This document shows, piece after piece, positions 7,523-13,878 of a stretch of DNA of 19,903 nucleotides. This stretch comes from Bacteroidota bacterium (lineage in GTDB: Bacteria; Bacteroidota; Bacteroidia; B-17B0; Aurantibacillaceae): assembly GCA_023433205.1 (NCBI GenBank), contig JAEZDS010000059.1, positions 1 through 19,903 of the forward strand, read 5' to 3'. A model generated the notes under the pieces. It saw only the letters and a list, made by a program, of their open reading frames with translations, was not told the origin of the DNA and ran no database searches. The translations under genes and the position numbers were made by a program. Position 1 is the stretch's first letter. Every line of letters starts with the position of its first letter.

Positions 7523-7554
7523 CAAAGATAAGCTTTAAGTTTGTATTCCTCAAA
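7523..7554 (-). promoter_or_regulatory. ahcY promoter
   Basis: Reading the minus strand: TTTG (7554..7551), 20 bases, then TATCTTTG (7530..7523), matching the Bacteroidota -33/-7 consensus. The leader would be about 30 bases. The -33 element lies at the beginning of the facing gene. Confidence 0.65.
7536..7543 (+). promoter_or_regulatory. -7 box for the PPTase-GGGPS-pnuC operon
   Basis: TAAGTTTG matches TAnnTTTG. A weak -33-like TTTA lies at 7511-7514, 21 bases upstream. The box lies five bases from the ahcY -7 box on the opposite strand. It also covers the in-frame TTG at 7541, which argues against that codon as translation start. Confidence 0.5.
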
Positions 7555-7558
7555 CATT

Positions 7559-8131
7559 GTGCTCGAGATCCGCGACATTAGTGCTCACCAGCGTCTTGGT
7601 CTGCTAAACCTGGCCCGTTTTGCGGCAGAAAACCAGATAAATGTTAAACGAGAGATCGAAAAAGCCGGCACTCAGCTGCTTCTTTCCCGCCTTCTGAACA
7701 ACGCTTATTATGATCTGTGTTATACCGAACATAAAAAACCGTTTCTAAGGAACAGAACTGAAAAAATAAGTATATCGCATTCACACGATATTCTTGCCGT
7801 TTTAATAAGCCAGAAGGAAGAAACAGGCGTGGATGTGGAATTGTTACGCGACAAAGTCTTGCGTGTACGTCATAAATTTTTGAACCACGATGAACAGCGG
7901 TTTGCAAACGCAGACATTACAAAGCTTATTATTTTGTGGGCTGCAAAAGAGGCAATGTATAAAGTGTACGGACGCAGGCAGCTTGATTTTAAGAACCACA
8001 TGTCGGTGGCGCCTTTTACTGACGACCTGCTTGAGGGCACTTTGATTGCTGAAGGCCGAAATAGGAAATTCAGCCTGAAATGGGAAAAATTAGGAAATTA
8101 TATTCTTGTTTACACACTAAATGAAATTTAA
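7559..8131 (+). CDS. 4'-phosphopantetheinyl transferase superfamily protein
   Basis: Transfers phosphopantetheine from CoA to a serine of carrier proteins, turning apo-ACP into the active form. About 190 residues, in the size range of Sfp-type enzymes. Motifs: SISHSHD (about 72-78), the Mg-binding GVDVE (90-94), and WAAKEAMYK (127-135), corresponding to the W/FxxKEAxxK signature. It may serve fatty acid synthase or pigment/polyketide carrier proteins; sequence does not decide. Start: the frame is open up to a TTG at 7541, but that TTG sits inside the TAAGTTTG promoter box, so the GTG at 7559 is the first start that a transcript from this promoter would contain. First gene of a five-gene operon; its end overlaps the next ATG by 11 bases. 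Confidence 0.88.
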   Translation: MLEIRDISAHQRLGLLNLARFAAENQINVKREIEKAGTQLLLSRLLNNAYYDLCYTEHKKPFLRNRTEKISISHSHDILAVLISQKEETGVDVELLRDKVLRVRHKFLNHDEQRFANADITKLIILWAAKEAMYKVYGRRQLDFKNHMSVAPFTDDLLEGTLIAEGRNRKFSLKWEKLGNYILVYTLNEI

Positions 8132-8852
8132 GGGATTTGTTCGTAAGCTCAAAAGCGGCAAGGCAATGCTGGCTGTACTTATTGATCCCGATAAGTTTAA
8201 TCCCGAACTCATAAAGCTGGCTGACAAAAACCGGGTGAATTGTTTTCTTGTAGGAGGAAGTGAGTTAAAGAGCGGTGATGTACAGAAGACCATTAAAACG
8301 ATCAAACAATTAAGCAGGATACCGGTTTTTCTTTTTCCGGGAGATGAAAACCAGTTATGCGCACTGGCCGATGGGTTGTTATTGCTCAGTTTGCTCTCGG
8401 GCCGGAAGGCTGAATACCTGATCGAAAAGCACATACAGGCTGCCCCTCTCATAAAAAAAATGAAACTGCCGCATCTGCCGGTAGCATATTTGCTGGTGGG
8501 CAGCAACGCTGCAAGCGCTACGGCCAAAGTTACAGGAACCAGTCCTTTAAAAACTGCTCAAAGGAAGTATATAGTCGATACAGCGCTGGCGGCGCAGCAG
8601 CTGGGCTTCGGCGCTGTTTACCTTGAAGCGGGCAGCGGTGCTGCTAAACCGGTAACGGCAAATCTGGTTCGTTTAATAAAAAAAAATGTATCATTGCCTT
8701 TGATCGTAGGAGGTGGTATAAATTCGGCTGCCCGGGTAGAAGCAGCCATTGAAGCCGGTGCTGACATGGTTGTTGTGGGAAATGCGCTCGAACAGAACAT
8801 GCACCTTCTGCCTTCCATTTGCAAAGCACTGGATGCAGTAAAGAAGCAATGA
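8121..8852 (+). CDS. Geranylgeranylglyceryl-phosphate synthase family protein (GGGPS/PcrB)
   Basis: TIM-barrel prenyltransferase joining sn-glycerol-1-phosphate to a polyprenyl diphosphate, the first ether-bond step of archaeal membrane lipids; homologues occur in Bacteroidota and Firmicutes. 243 residues, typical. Motifs in barrel order: IDPDK (21-25), LVGGSE (43-48), FPG (72-74), the YLEAGSGA phosphate-binding loop (167-174), VGGGI (196-200) and ADMVVVGN (214-221). These are the G1P and diphosphate sites and are intact, so an active enzyme is expected. The chain length of the prenyl donor cannot be read with certainty. The ATG overlaps the stop of the PPTase gene (ATGAAATTTAA), suggesting coupled translation, and the next gene begins four bases after its stop. 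The physiological role of this enzyme in Bacteroidota is not settled, to my knowledge. Confidence 0.93.
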   Translation: MKFKGFVRKLKSGKAMLAVLIDPDKFNPELIKLADKNRVNCFLVGGSELKSGDVQKTIKTIKQLSRIPVFLFPGDENQLCALADGLLLLSLLSGRKAEYLIEKHIQAAPLIKKMKLPHLPVAYLLVGSNAASATAKVTGTSPLKTAQRKYIVDTALAAQQLGFGAVYLEAGSGAAKPVTANLVRLIKKNVSLPLIVGGGINSAARVEAAIEAGADMVVVGNALEQNMHLLPSICKALDAVKKQ

Positions 8853-8856
8853 ACAA

Positions 8857-9489
8857 ATGAGATTAGTAGTGATCACTCCTTCTAAAGATGTGCCGGATGA
8901 AACAGCGCTGGTAACAAAAATGTTTGAGAGTGGTCTAAAGTTGCTGCACCTTCGCAAGCCCAGACATTCAACGCGCAGACTGACGGAATATATAAGGGAG
9001 ATACCTTCTCATTTTCACAACCGCATTGTAATTCACTCTCACCATGTTCTGGCACTGAAATTTAACCTGAAAGGAATACATCTTAGTCGCTCGCATTTTA
9101 AAAATAACTGGCGATATTGGTTCATTAAGACGCGCCTGCGACTTAAATTTGGTAAAACCACAAAAAGCCGCTCTTATACCCGTTTACAGCAGGTTTATAA
9201 TAAAGAGGATCAGGCATTTGATTATTGCCTTATAGGAACAATCTTTAATAGTATGACCGGCGACCTGTATAGCGGCTATTATGAAGATGGCATAATTGCG
9301 GCCAATAAAAATTGCGGTAAAAAACTTATCGCCAGGGGGGGCACCAACCCTGAAAGTATTGGCAGAGCTAAAGCACTGGGCTTTTACGGCATTGCTTTTA
9401 ACTCCTTTATCTGGGAATCGGAAGAGCCATATCTGCGGTTTGAGGAAGTCCTGAAGGAATTCAGGGGTCTCCAGCTGGAAATTTTATAA
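8857..9489 (+). CDS. ThiE/TenI-fold protein, lacking ThiE metal-binding residues
   Basis: A 210-residue TIM-barrel protein resembling thiamine-phosphate synthase (ThiE) and TenI. The pattern is clear along its length: LLHLRKP (29-35) for the 'LRxK' strand, GIHLSR (73-78) for 'GVHLGQ', SRSYT (104-108) for 'GxSxH', DYCLIGTIF (122-130) for 'DYVGxGPxF', ARGGTNPES (159-167) for 'AIGGI', and GFYGIAFNS (175-183). Two places where ThiE has Mg-binding Asp are changed: the 'ND' before the LA helix is HS (60-61), and the 'GQxD' region is SRSH (77-80). The Lys of the ThiE 'TxTK' loop is not evident either (MTGD at 133-136). So it is probably not an ordinary ThiE. It lies four bases after the GGGPS gene and overlaps pnuC by one base (TAATG), so it belongs with these genes functionally. 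Fold assignment good, activity unknown. Confidence 0.8.
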   Translation: MRLVVITPSKDVPDETALVTKMFESGLKLLHLRKPRHSTRRLTEYIREIPSHFHNRIVIHSHHVLALKFNLKGIHLSRSHFKNNWRYWFIKTRLRLKFGKTTKSRSYTRLQQVYNKEDQAFDYCLIGTIFNSMTGDLYSGYYEDGIIAANKNCGKKLIARGGTNPESIGRAKALGFYGIAFNSFIWESEEPYLRFEEVLKEFRGLQLEIL

Positions 9490-10058
9490 TGTCGGCATTG
9501 TCTGTTATAGCACTGGTGGCCGGCACACTCGGAGTATGGCTTACAATAAAACAAACGATCTGGTGCTGGCCGGTTTCTCTGGTTGCCGTAGTTGTTTCTG
9601 TTGCCGAGTTCTACAACGAACGTTTGTATGGTGATATGTCTCTTCAAATATTTTATTTTTTTGCCGGAGTGTATGGCTGGATCTTCTGGAGAAAGAACCG
9701 CAACAGGGTTTTCGTGGCCAGACACATGTCGCAGCGATACTGGCCATTGCTGATAATAATTACCGTTGCCCAGGCTTTGTTGTATTACAAACTAATTGTT
9801 CATTTTAATGGAGACAGGCCGGTGATTGATGCCGCGTTAACCGCAGCAAGTTTAACCGCTACTTACATGATGACGCGTAAATGGGTGCAGAACTGGGTGG
9901 CCTGGATCTTTATAGATGCTTTTTATGTGTACCTTTTTATTTCAAAAGAAATGTGGCTTTTTGGAGTTTTGTATGCTTTTTTTACTGGGATGGCTTTTTA
10001 CGGCTGGGTGGTTTGGAGAAGGCAGGTACAGACTTCAAGTCTCAATACGGAAAAATGA
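9489..10058 (+). CDS. pnuC: PnuC-family vitamin transporter, probably for nicotinamide riboside
   Basis: PnuC proteins carry unphosphorylated vitamins through the inner membrane by facilitated diffusion; uptake is driven by a kinase that traps the substrate. 189 residues with about seven hydrophobic segments (roughly 5-22, 27-43, 52-68, 80-97, 103-120, 132-150, 155-175). Family marks: the EFYNERLYGDMSLQIFYF region with YGWIFWR after it, and the C-terminal repeat of the same pattern (DAFYVYLFISKE, then FYGWVVWRR). The following gene, overlapping by four bases (ATGA), is a NadR-type riboside kinase, so nicotinamide riboside is the expected substrate. The ThiE-like gene directly upstream leaves thiamine (PnuT type) as an alternative, but the kinase argues for nicotinamide riboside. 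The start overlaps the previous stop by one base. Confidence 0.88.
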   Translation: MSALSVIALVAGTLGVWLTIKQTIWCWPVSLVAVVVSVAEFYNERLYGDMSLQIFYFFAGVYGWIFWRKNRNRVFVARHMSQRYWPLLIIITVAQALLYYKLIVHFNGDRPVIDAALTAASLTATYMMTRKWVQNWVAWIFIDAFYVYLFISKEMWLFGVLYAFFTGMAFYGWVVWRRQVQTSSLNTEK

Positions 10059-10585
10059 CAGCAAACGCTCCTATAAAAAAAATTGCTGTTCTTGGCGCGG
10101 AAAGTACAGGTAAAACCTGGCTCTGTGAGAAACTGGCCGCCTATTTCAACACAGTATGGGTGCCTGAGTATGCCCGTGAGTACTTTAACAATTCCGACAT
10201 TTATAATTACAACCTCAACGACCTGGTGGTAATTGCCAGACGGCAGCTTGAAATGGAAGAAGAGGCTGCACAACATGCACAAAAGTTGTTGTTTTGTGAT
10301 ACCACGCTTATAACGCTGAAGATCTGGGCTGAACTTGAGTTTCAGTCATGTCCGGAGTTTATTGCCGGCAATATTTCCGCCGGTAGTTACCACCACTATC
10401 TTATAACAGATAATGATATCCCCTGGCAGAAAGATGCTCTGAGGCAAAACAAACACAGCCGCGAACTGCTTCTGGAACTTAATATTAAAGAGGTTCAAAA
10501 AACGGGCAGGCCCTATAGCATTATTTCGGGTGGAGAAGAGATGAGATTACTGAACAGTTTAAAGGTTCTTGATGGCCTGTTATGA
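10055..10585 (+). CDS. NadR-type nicotinamide riboside kinase / AAA ATPase
   Basis: Phosphorylates nicotinamide riboside to NMN, trapping it in the cell and feeding NAD synthesis. 176 residues, corresponding to the C-terminal kinase domain of NadR without its adenylyltransferase or DNA-binding parts. Motifs: Walker A GAESTGKT (14-21), VPEYAREY (36-43), Walker B-like LLFCDTTLIT (78-87), and the lid region DIPWQKDALR (121-130), all matching NadR's kinase domain (VPEYAREY, FCDTD, DxPWxxDGxR). The frame is open further upstream, but the ATG at 10055 gives the family N-terminus and forms the ATGA overlap with the pnuC stop. NMN adenylyltransferase must be encoded elsewhere. Last gene of the operon; no terminator is evident in the 17 bases before the convergent EVE gene. 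Confidence 0.88.
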   Translation: MTANAPIKKIAVLGAESTGKTWLCEKLAAYFNTVWVPEYAREYFNNSDIYNYNLNDLVVIARRQLEMEEEAAQHAQKLLFCDTTLITLKIWAELEFQSCPEFIAGNISAGSYHHYLITDNDIPWQKDALRQNKHSRELLLELNIKEVQKTGRPYSIISGGEEMRLLNSLKVLDGLL

Positions 10586-10602
10586 TCTTGCCGTAAGCTA
10601 AA

Positions 10603-11016
10603 TTAAAGGGCTGTCGCTCCCATTTCGCACAACCTGAAAAATTCGGTCTCAGATACCTTTCCAACACTAAGTCGTGATATTCGTACCAGATCCATCTTTT
10701 CGAAGAGTGGTTCTTTTTTCACCTCGGCAAGGGTAACAGGCTTTTTTAGTGATTTGTAAGGTGCCACTTCCACGGTTACCCATGCAGGTTCTTTTGTGGT
10801 AGGGTCGTGGTAAGCTTCTTTTACTACTTTGGCGATGCCAACTATGGCTGCTTCACCCATGCTATGGTAAAAAAAGGCCAGGTCTCCCTTTTTCATGGCC
10901 TGAAGATTGTTGCGCGCGGCGTAGTTACGTACACCTGTCCAGCTTGTTTTTTTGTCTTTTTTCAGATCTTCCCAGCTATAGGTAGATGGTTCTGATTTAA
11001 TGAGCCAGTAGTTCAT
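10603..11016 (-). CDS. EVE domain-containing protein
   Basis: A 137-residue single-domain protein of the EVE/PUA-like group (THYN1-like), whose members recognise modified bases in nucleic acids; the role in bacteria is not settled. Seen along the sequence: NYWLIKSEPSTYSWEDL at the N-terminus, GVRNYAARNNLQAMKKGD (about 28-45), FYHSMGEAAIVGIAKVV (49-65), and DPTTKEPAWVTVEV (71-84), all characteristic of the family. Length equals the usual stand-alone form. It is convergent with the kinase gene and divergent from the ATP synthase operon. No restriction or phage genes are close, so a housekeeping role seems more likely than defence. Confidence 0.93.
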   Translation of the reverse strand: MNYWLIKSEPSTYSWEDLKKDKKTSWTGVRNYAARNNLQAMKKGDLAFFYHSMGEAAIVGIAKVVKEAYHDPTTKEPAWVTVEVAPYKSLKKPVTLAEVKKEPLFEKMDLVRISRLSVGKVSETEFFRLCEMGATAL

Positions 11017-11022
11017 GGTTTG

Positions 11023-11056
11023 CGAAAATATGGATTATCAGCTATCCTGTAACAAA
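11023..11056 (-). promoter_or_regulatory. Possible EVE gene promoter
   Basis: Minus strand: TTTG (11056..11053), 22 bases, TATTTTCG (11030..11023), one mismatch to TAnnTTTG. It ends six bases before the ATG. Weak but correctly placed. Confidence 0.3.
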
Positions 11057-11071
11057 CCGGGTTTCAGGATA
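11043..11071. repeat. Inverted repeat TATCCTG/CAGGATA upstream of the EVE gene
   Basis: TATCCTG (11043-11049) and CAGGATA (11065-11071) are perfect 7-bp arms; inside, AAAC (11054-11057) pairs with GTTT (11061-11064). It overlaps the possible -33 element of the EVE gene. It may be an operator; there is no T-run, so it is not a terminator. Confidence 0.35.
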
Positions 11072-11223
11072 ACGTTGAAGATCGTTGGCAATCTGAAGGA
11101 TTTTTGCAGCAGAGGATAGTGCTGATGGCCGAAAGGCAAGGCTCTGATGCTTAATGAGTGATTTTTAACGATTAAGCCAAAATATTCCCTGTCAAAAACG
11201 TACAGATTTGCCTAAAAATTAGG

Positions 11224-11231
11224 TACATTTG
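11224..11231 (+). promoter_or_regulatory. -7 box for the ATP synthase operon
   Basis: TACATTTG matches TAnnTTTG and would give a leader of about 33 bases before atpB. A TTTG lies at 11207-11210, but the 13-base spacing is shorter than the usual 17-22. Confidence 0.5.
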
Positions 11232-11268
11232 CACCCGAATTTAGAAAATTACTCAGCTTTTTCCGTCG

Positions 11269-12477
11269 ATGGCCAGTAAAATCAGGTATTCCAGCGCTTC
11301 AAAGTATCTAATAGTACTGTTTTTCTCGTTTCTAAGTGTTTTTAATGCAAAATCACAGATGAATGAGCACGAACAGCCCACAGATCCTCATCATGAAAAT
11401 GTAAAACAACACCACGACAGTGCCCAGGCGCTTCCGGTTGATATTTCAAAAGTTGCCTTTGAGCACATCCTCGATTCGCACTCATGGCATTTCTGGGGTG
11501 AAGGGCACGATGCTGTTTCGTTATCATTGCCTGTAATTCTTAAAACAGACAATGGCCTGGTAACTTTTATGTCATCAGCTTTTCACCATGATGCGCACGG
11601 TAAAGTGGTAGTTGAAAAAAATGGCGAGCGTTTTGTGAACTACGAAGAAAAAATTTACTGCGCTTCAAACGAGCCTAACGAGCACGGTCAGTACCTTGAT
11701 ATTGTTAAGGGTGATGGCAATGAGATGGTGATCACCAATGCGGCTCCACTTGATTTTTCTATCACCAAAAATGCTGCGCAGCTTATTTTTTCAGCTATCG
11801 TACTTTTTCTGCTTTTTACCTCAGTTGCACGTGCCTACAAACGTCATGGAGTAACATCGGCGCCAAAAGGCAAACAATCTTTTCTTGAGCCACTTATCGT
11901 TTTTGTACGCGACGATCTTGCCCGTCAGAACATAGGGCCCAAGTCTGAGCGTTTTGTGCCTTACCTGCTAACAGTGTTTTTCCTCATCCTCATTAATAAT
12001 CTTTTTGGGTTGATTCCCGCAAGCGCGAATTTAACCGGAAATATCGCCTTTACCTTTGTAATGGCTGTTATAACGCTGATTGTTACGAATGTAAACGGCA
12101 ACAAACATTACTGGTCGCATATTTTCCTGCCTCATGCCCCGAAAGCTATCTGGCCGATTCTTATTCCTATTGAGATCCTTGGAATACTAACCAAGCCATT
12201 TGCTTTGATGATACGTTTGTTTGCGAACATCAGCGCGGGCCACATTATCATTATTTCACTTGTTGGTTTGATCTTTATGTTCAAGAGTCTGCTTATTGCA
12301 CCTGTTGCAGTTGCTTTCGCACTGTTTATCGATGTGCTTGAAGTGCTGGTGGCGTTTCTGCAGGCCTATATTTTTACGATGCTTACCGCACTGTTTATTG
12401 GTGGCGCTGTGGGAGATCAGAATGAAGATGGCGCCCATACTGTAGAAGATGAAAAACTGGCGGCAAAACACCATTAA
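11269..12477 (+). CDS. atpB: ATP synthase F0 subunit a, with signal peptide and His-rich N-terminal extension
   Basis: Membrane subunit forming the proton half-channels against the c-ring. 402 residues, much longer than E. coli subunit a (271). Residues 1-30 look like a signal peptide (hydrophobic 13-26, then NAKSQ). Residues 31 to about 165 form a predicted periplasmic extension with about 13 histidines. Membrane segments follow at about 168-188, 229-249, 256-275, 293-310, 314-338 and 341-380. The essential Arg is R316 in MIRLFAN; Q365 in FLQAYIF matches E. coli Q252. H325 and E358 stand where E. coli has E219 and H245, the swapped arrangement also known from mitochondria. First gene of the operon; no atpI/atpZ gene precedes it in the window. 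Confidence 0.96.
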   Translation: MASKIRYSSASKYLIVLFFSFLSVFNAKSQMNEHEQPTDPHHENVKQHHDSAQALPVDISKVAFEHILDSHSWHFWGEGHDAVSLSLPVILKTDNGLVTFMSSAFHHDAHGKVVVEKNGERFVNYEEKIYCASNEPNEHGQYLDIVKGDGNEMVITNAAPLDFSITKNAAQLIFSAIVLFLLFTSVARAYKRHGVTSAPKGKQSFLEPLIVFVRDDLARQNIGPKSERFVPYLLTVFFLILINNLFGLIPASANLTGNIAFTFVMAVITLIVTNVNGNKHYWSHIFLPHAPKAIWPILIPIEILGILTKPFALMIRLFANISAGHIIIISLVGLIFMFKSLLIAPVAVAFALFIDVLEVLVAFLQAYIFTMLTALFIGGAVGDQNEDGAHTVEDEKLAAKHH

Positions 12478-12517
12478 AAGAATTTTTGTTTAATCAATAT
12501 ATATAAAAAACCAAAAA

Positions 12518-12721
12518 ATGACAGGAAGTATCTCAGTAGTTGGTGCAGGTCTGGCCGTAATCGGCGCAGGCATCGGCATCGGTCAGATTGGTGGTCACGC
12601 AATGGATGCCATTGCACGCCAGCCTGAAGCCTCAGGAAAAATTACTACAACCATGCTTATCGCTGCAGCCCTTGTAGAAGGTGTTGCGCTTTTCGGCGTG
12701 GTAGTATCTCTGATCAAGTAA
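12518..12721 (+). CDS. atpE: ATP synthase F0 subunit c
   Basis: Hairpin proteolipid of the rotating ring, 67 residues. Helix 1 has the Gly-rich packing motif GAGIGIGQIGG (16-26), the polar loop is ARQPEA (33-38), and helix 2 bears the ion-binding Glu54 in ALVEGVALF. Aligned on the ARQPEA loop with Na-dependent c subunits, Ile21 stands in place of the Na-ligand Gln and Gly55 replaces the Ser after the Glu, so a proton-driven ring is expected. The ATG follows an A-rich stretch (CCAAAAA) with no Shine-Dalgarno. A long hairpin follows the gene. Confidence 0.97.
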   Translation: MTGSISVVGAGLAVIGAGIGIGQIGGHAMDAIARQPEASGKITTTMLIAAALVEGVALFGVVVSLIK

Positions 12722-12733
12722 TTTGAAGAGCAG

Positions 12734-12770
12734 AAACCGGGACTTGCACGGTTGGTGCCGGTCCCGGTTT
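12734..12770 (+). promoter_or_regulatory. Stable stem-loop between atpE and atpF
   Basis: AAACCGGGAC (12734-12743) pairs perfectly with GTCCCGGTTT (12761-12770); inside, GCAC (12746-12749) pairs with GTGC (12755-12758) around a GGTTG loop. It is followed by AATTAAACAA, not a T-run, so it is not a normal terminator. It is placed to protect the 3' end of atpE mRNA or to reduce read-through, helping make c in excess over b; this role is inference. Confidence 0.7.
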
Positions 12771-12799
12771 AATTAAACAAAAAACAAAATCAAACAAAA

Positions 12800-13315
12800 A
12801 TGTATAGTCCATTTATATTAGCTAGCCTTATCGAACCCGGAGTAGGTTTGATCTTCTGGACCAGCGTTACTTTTCTGCTGCTGCTGTTCCTGCTTGGGAA
12901 ATTTGCCTGGAAACCAATTCTCAGCGCTATTAAAACACGCGAAGAGGGAATTGCAAAAGCTCTGGCGAGTGCTGAAAGCGCACTTAATGACATGCGCGAG
13001 CTGAAAGCTGCTAACGAAGGCATTATGAACCAGGCGCGTAACGAGCGCGATGTAATGCTTAAAGAAGCACGTGAAACAAAAGACGCTATTGTGGCTGAAG
13101 CAAAACAAAAGGCGCAGTCTGAGGCCGACCGTATTATGGCAACTACACGTGCGCAGATTGAAAATGAAAAGAACGCAGCGGTTGATGAGCTCAAAAGACA
13201 GGTTGCTGTACTTTCAATAGAGATCGCTGAAAAAATACTAAAGACTGAACTTTCAAACGACGAGAAACAGAAGAACCTGGTTTCAAATCTTATGAAAGAC
13301 GTAAACCTGAACTGA
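12800..13315 (+). CDS. atpF: ATP synthase F0 subunit b
   Basis: Peripheral stalk subunit, 171 residues. One N-terminal membrane helix (about 12-34, ending GKFAWKPIL, the usual FVWPPI-like boundary) and a long charged, Ala-rich coiled coil (about 40-150) rich in KAR/EA patterns. The C-terminal AEKILKTELS matches the family end that contacts the delta subunit. Only one b gene is present, so a homodimeric stalk is expected. The ATG comes after an A-rich leader, 29 bases past the hairpin; the stop lies two bases before atpH. Confidence 0.95.
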   Translation: MYSPFILASLIEPGVGLIFWTSVTFLLLLFLLGKFAWKPILSAIKTREEGIAKALASAESALNDMRELKAANEGIMNQARNERDVMLKEARETKDAIVAEAKQKAQSEADRIMATTRAQIENEKNAAVDELKRQVAVLSIEIAEKILKTELSNDEKQKNLVSNLMKDVNLN

Positions 13316-13317
13316 AA

Positions 13318-13857
13318 ATGATCGTAGCTGACAGATACGCCAAGTCGCTGATGGAGCTTGCCCGCGAAAAAGGCAGGGTAGAAGAGGTGAAGGATGACAT
13401 GAAGCTGATTCTTTCTGTTGAAAAAGAAAGCCGTGAGCTTGCTCTGATGCTGAAAAGTCCTGTTATTAAACAAGACAGAAAACTTTCTGTTCTCAGGGCC
13501 ATATTTGAAGGTAAAGTTGATACCCTTAGTCTTGGATTTATCACTCTCATCGTAAAGAAAAACAGGGAGTATTACCTCGCCGATATTGCCAAAGCATACA
13601 ATGAACAATACAAACGCGATAAAAACATATTTACAGCAGTAGTAACTTCTGCCCACGGCCTTGATGGATCTATCCGCCGGAAAATGCACGATCTGGTAAA
13701 ATCGCAGCTGAATGGCGAAGTTGAACTGATTGAGAAGATAGATAAAGACACCATTGGTGGCTTTGTTCTTCGGATTGGTGACAAACAGATAGATAAAACT
13801 GTTGCACGTCAGCTCAGCAACCTCAAAAAAGAGCTGCTTAACAAACAACTGAATTAA
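13318..13857 (+). CDS. atpH: ATP synthase F1 subunit delta
   Basis: Connects the top of F1 to the peripheral stalk; 179 residues, the usual size. The N-terminal helical domain starts IVADRYAKSLMELAREKGRVEEV, close to the family's 'RYAKALFELA' signature. The middle has LMLKSPVIKQDRKLSVL and FITLIVKKNRE, as in other delta subunits, and the C-terminus has DKDTIGGFVLRIGDKQIDKTVARQL, corresponding to the conserved 'GGxxxxxGDxxxDxSxxxxL'. It begins two bases after the atpF stop, so translation is probably coupled. Confidence 0.96.
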   Translation: MIVADRYAKSLMELAREKGRVEEVKDDMKLILSVEKESRELALMLKSPVIKQDRKLSVLRAIFEGKVDTLSLGFITLIVKKNREYYLADIAKAYNEQYKRDKNIFTAVVTSAHGLDGSIRRKMHDLVKSQLNGEVELIEKIDKDTIGGFVLRIGDKQIDKTVARQLSNLKKELLNKQLN

Positions 13858-13878
13858 TACACATACAAACCATATAAA

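Noticed and set aside
8117..8527. A 136-codon minus-strand frame opposite the GGGPS gene.
   Set aside because: Overlaps a complete conserved enzyme gene and has no recognisable features.
10603..11016. EVE-domain gene as part of a defence system.
   Set aside because: EVE domains do occur near restriction genes, but the neighbours here are NAD salvage and ATP synthase; nothing else suggests defence.
12518..12721. A Na-dependent ATP synthase, suggested by a Gln in helix 1 of subunit c.
   Set aside because: Aligned on the ARQPEA loop, the Gln is two positions off the Na-ligand Gln, and the Ser after the key Glu is Gly.
12790..13848. A 352-codon minus-strand frame opposite atpF and atpH.
   Set aside because: It lies fully over two conserved ATP synthase genes, its product is Ser/Phe-rich low-complexity sequence, and no promoter supports it.
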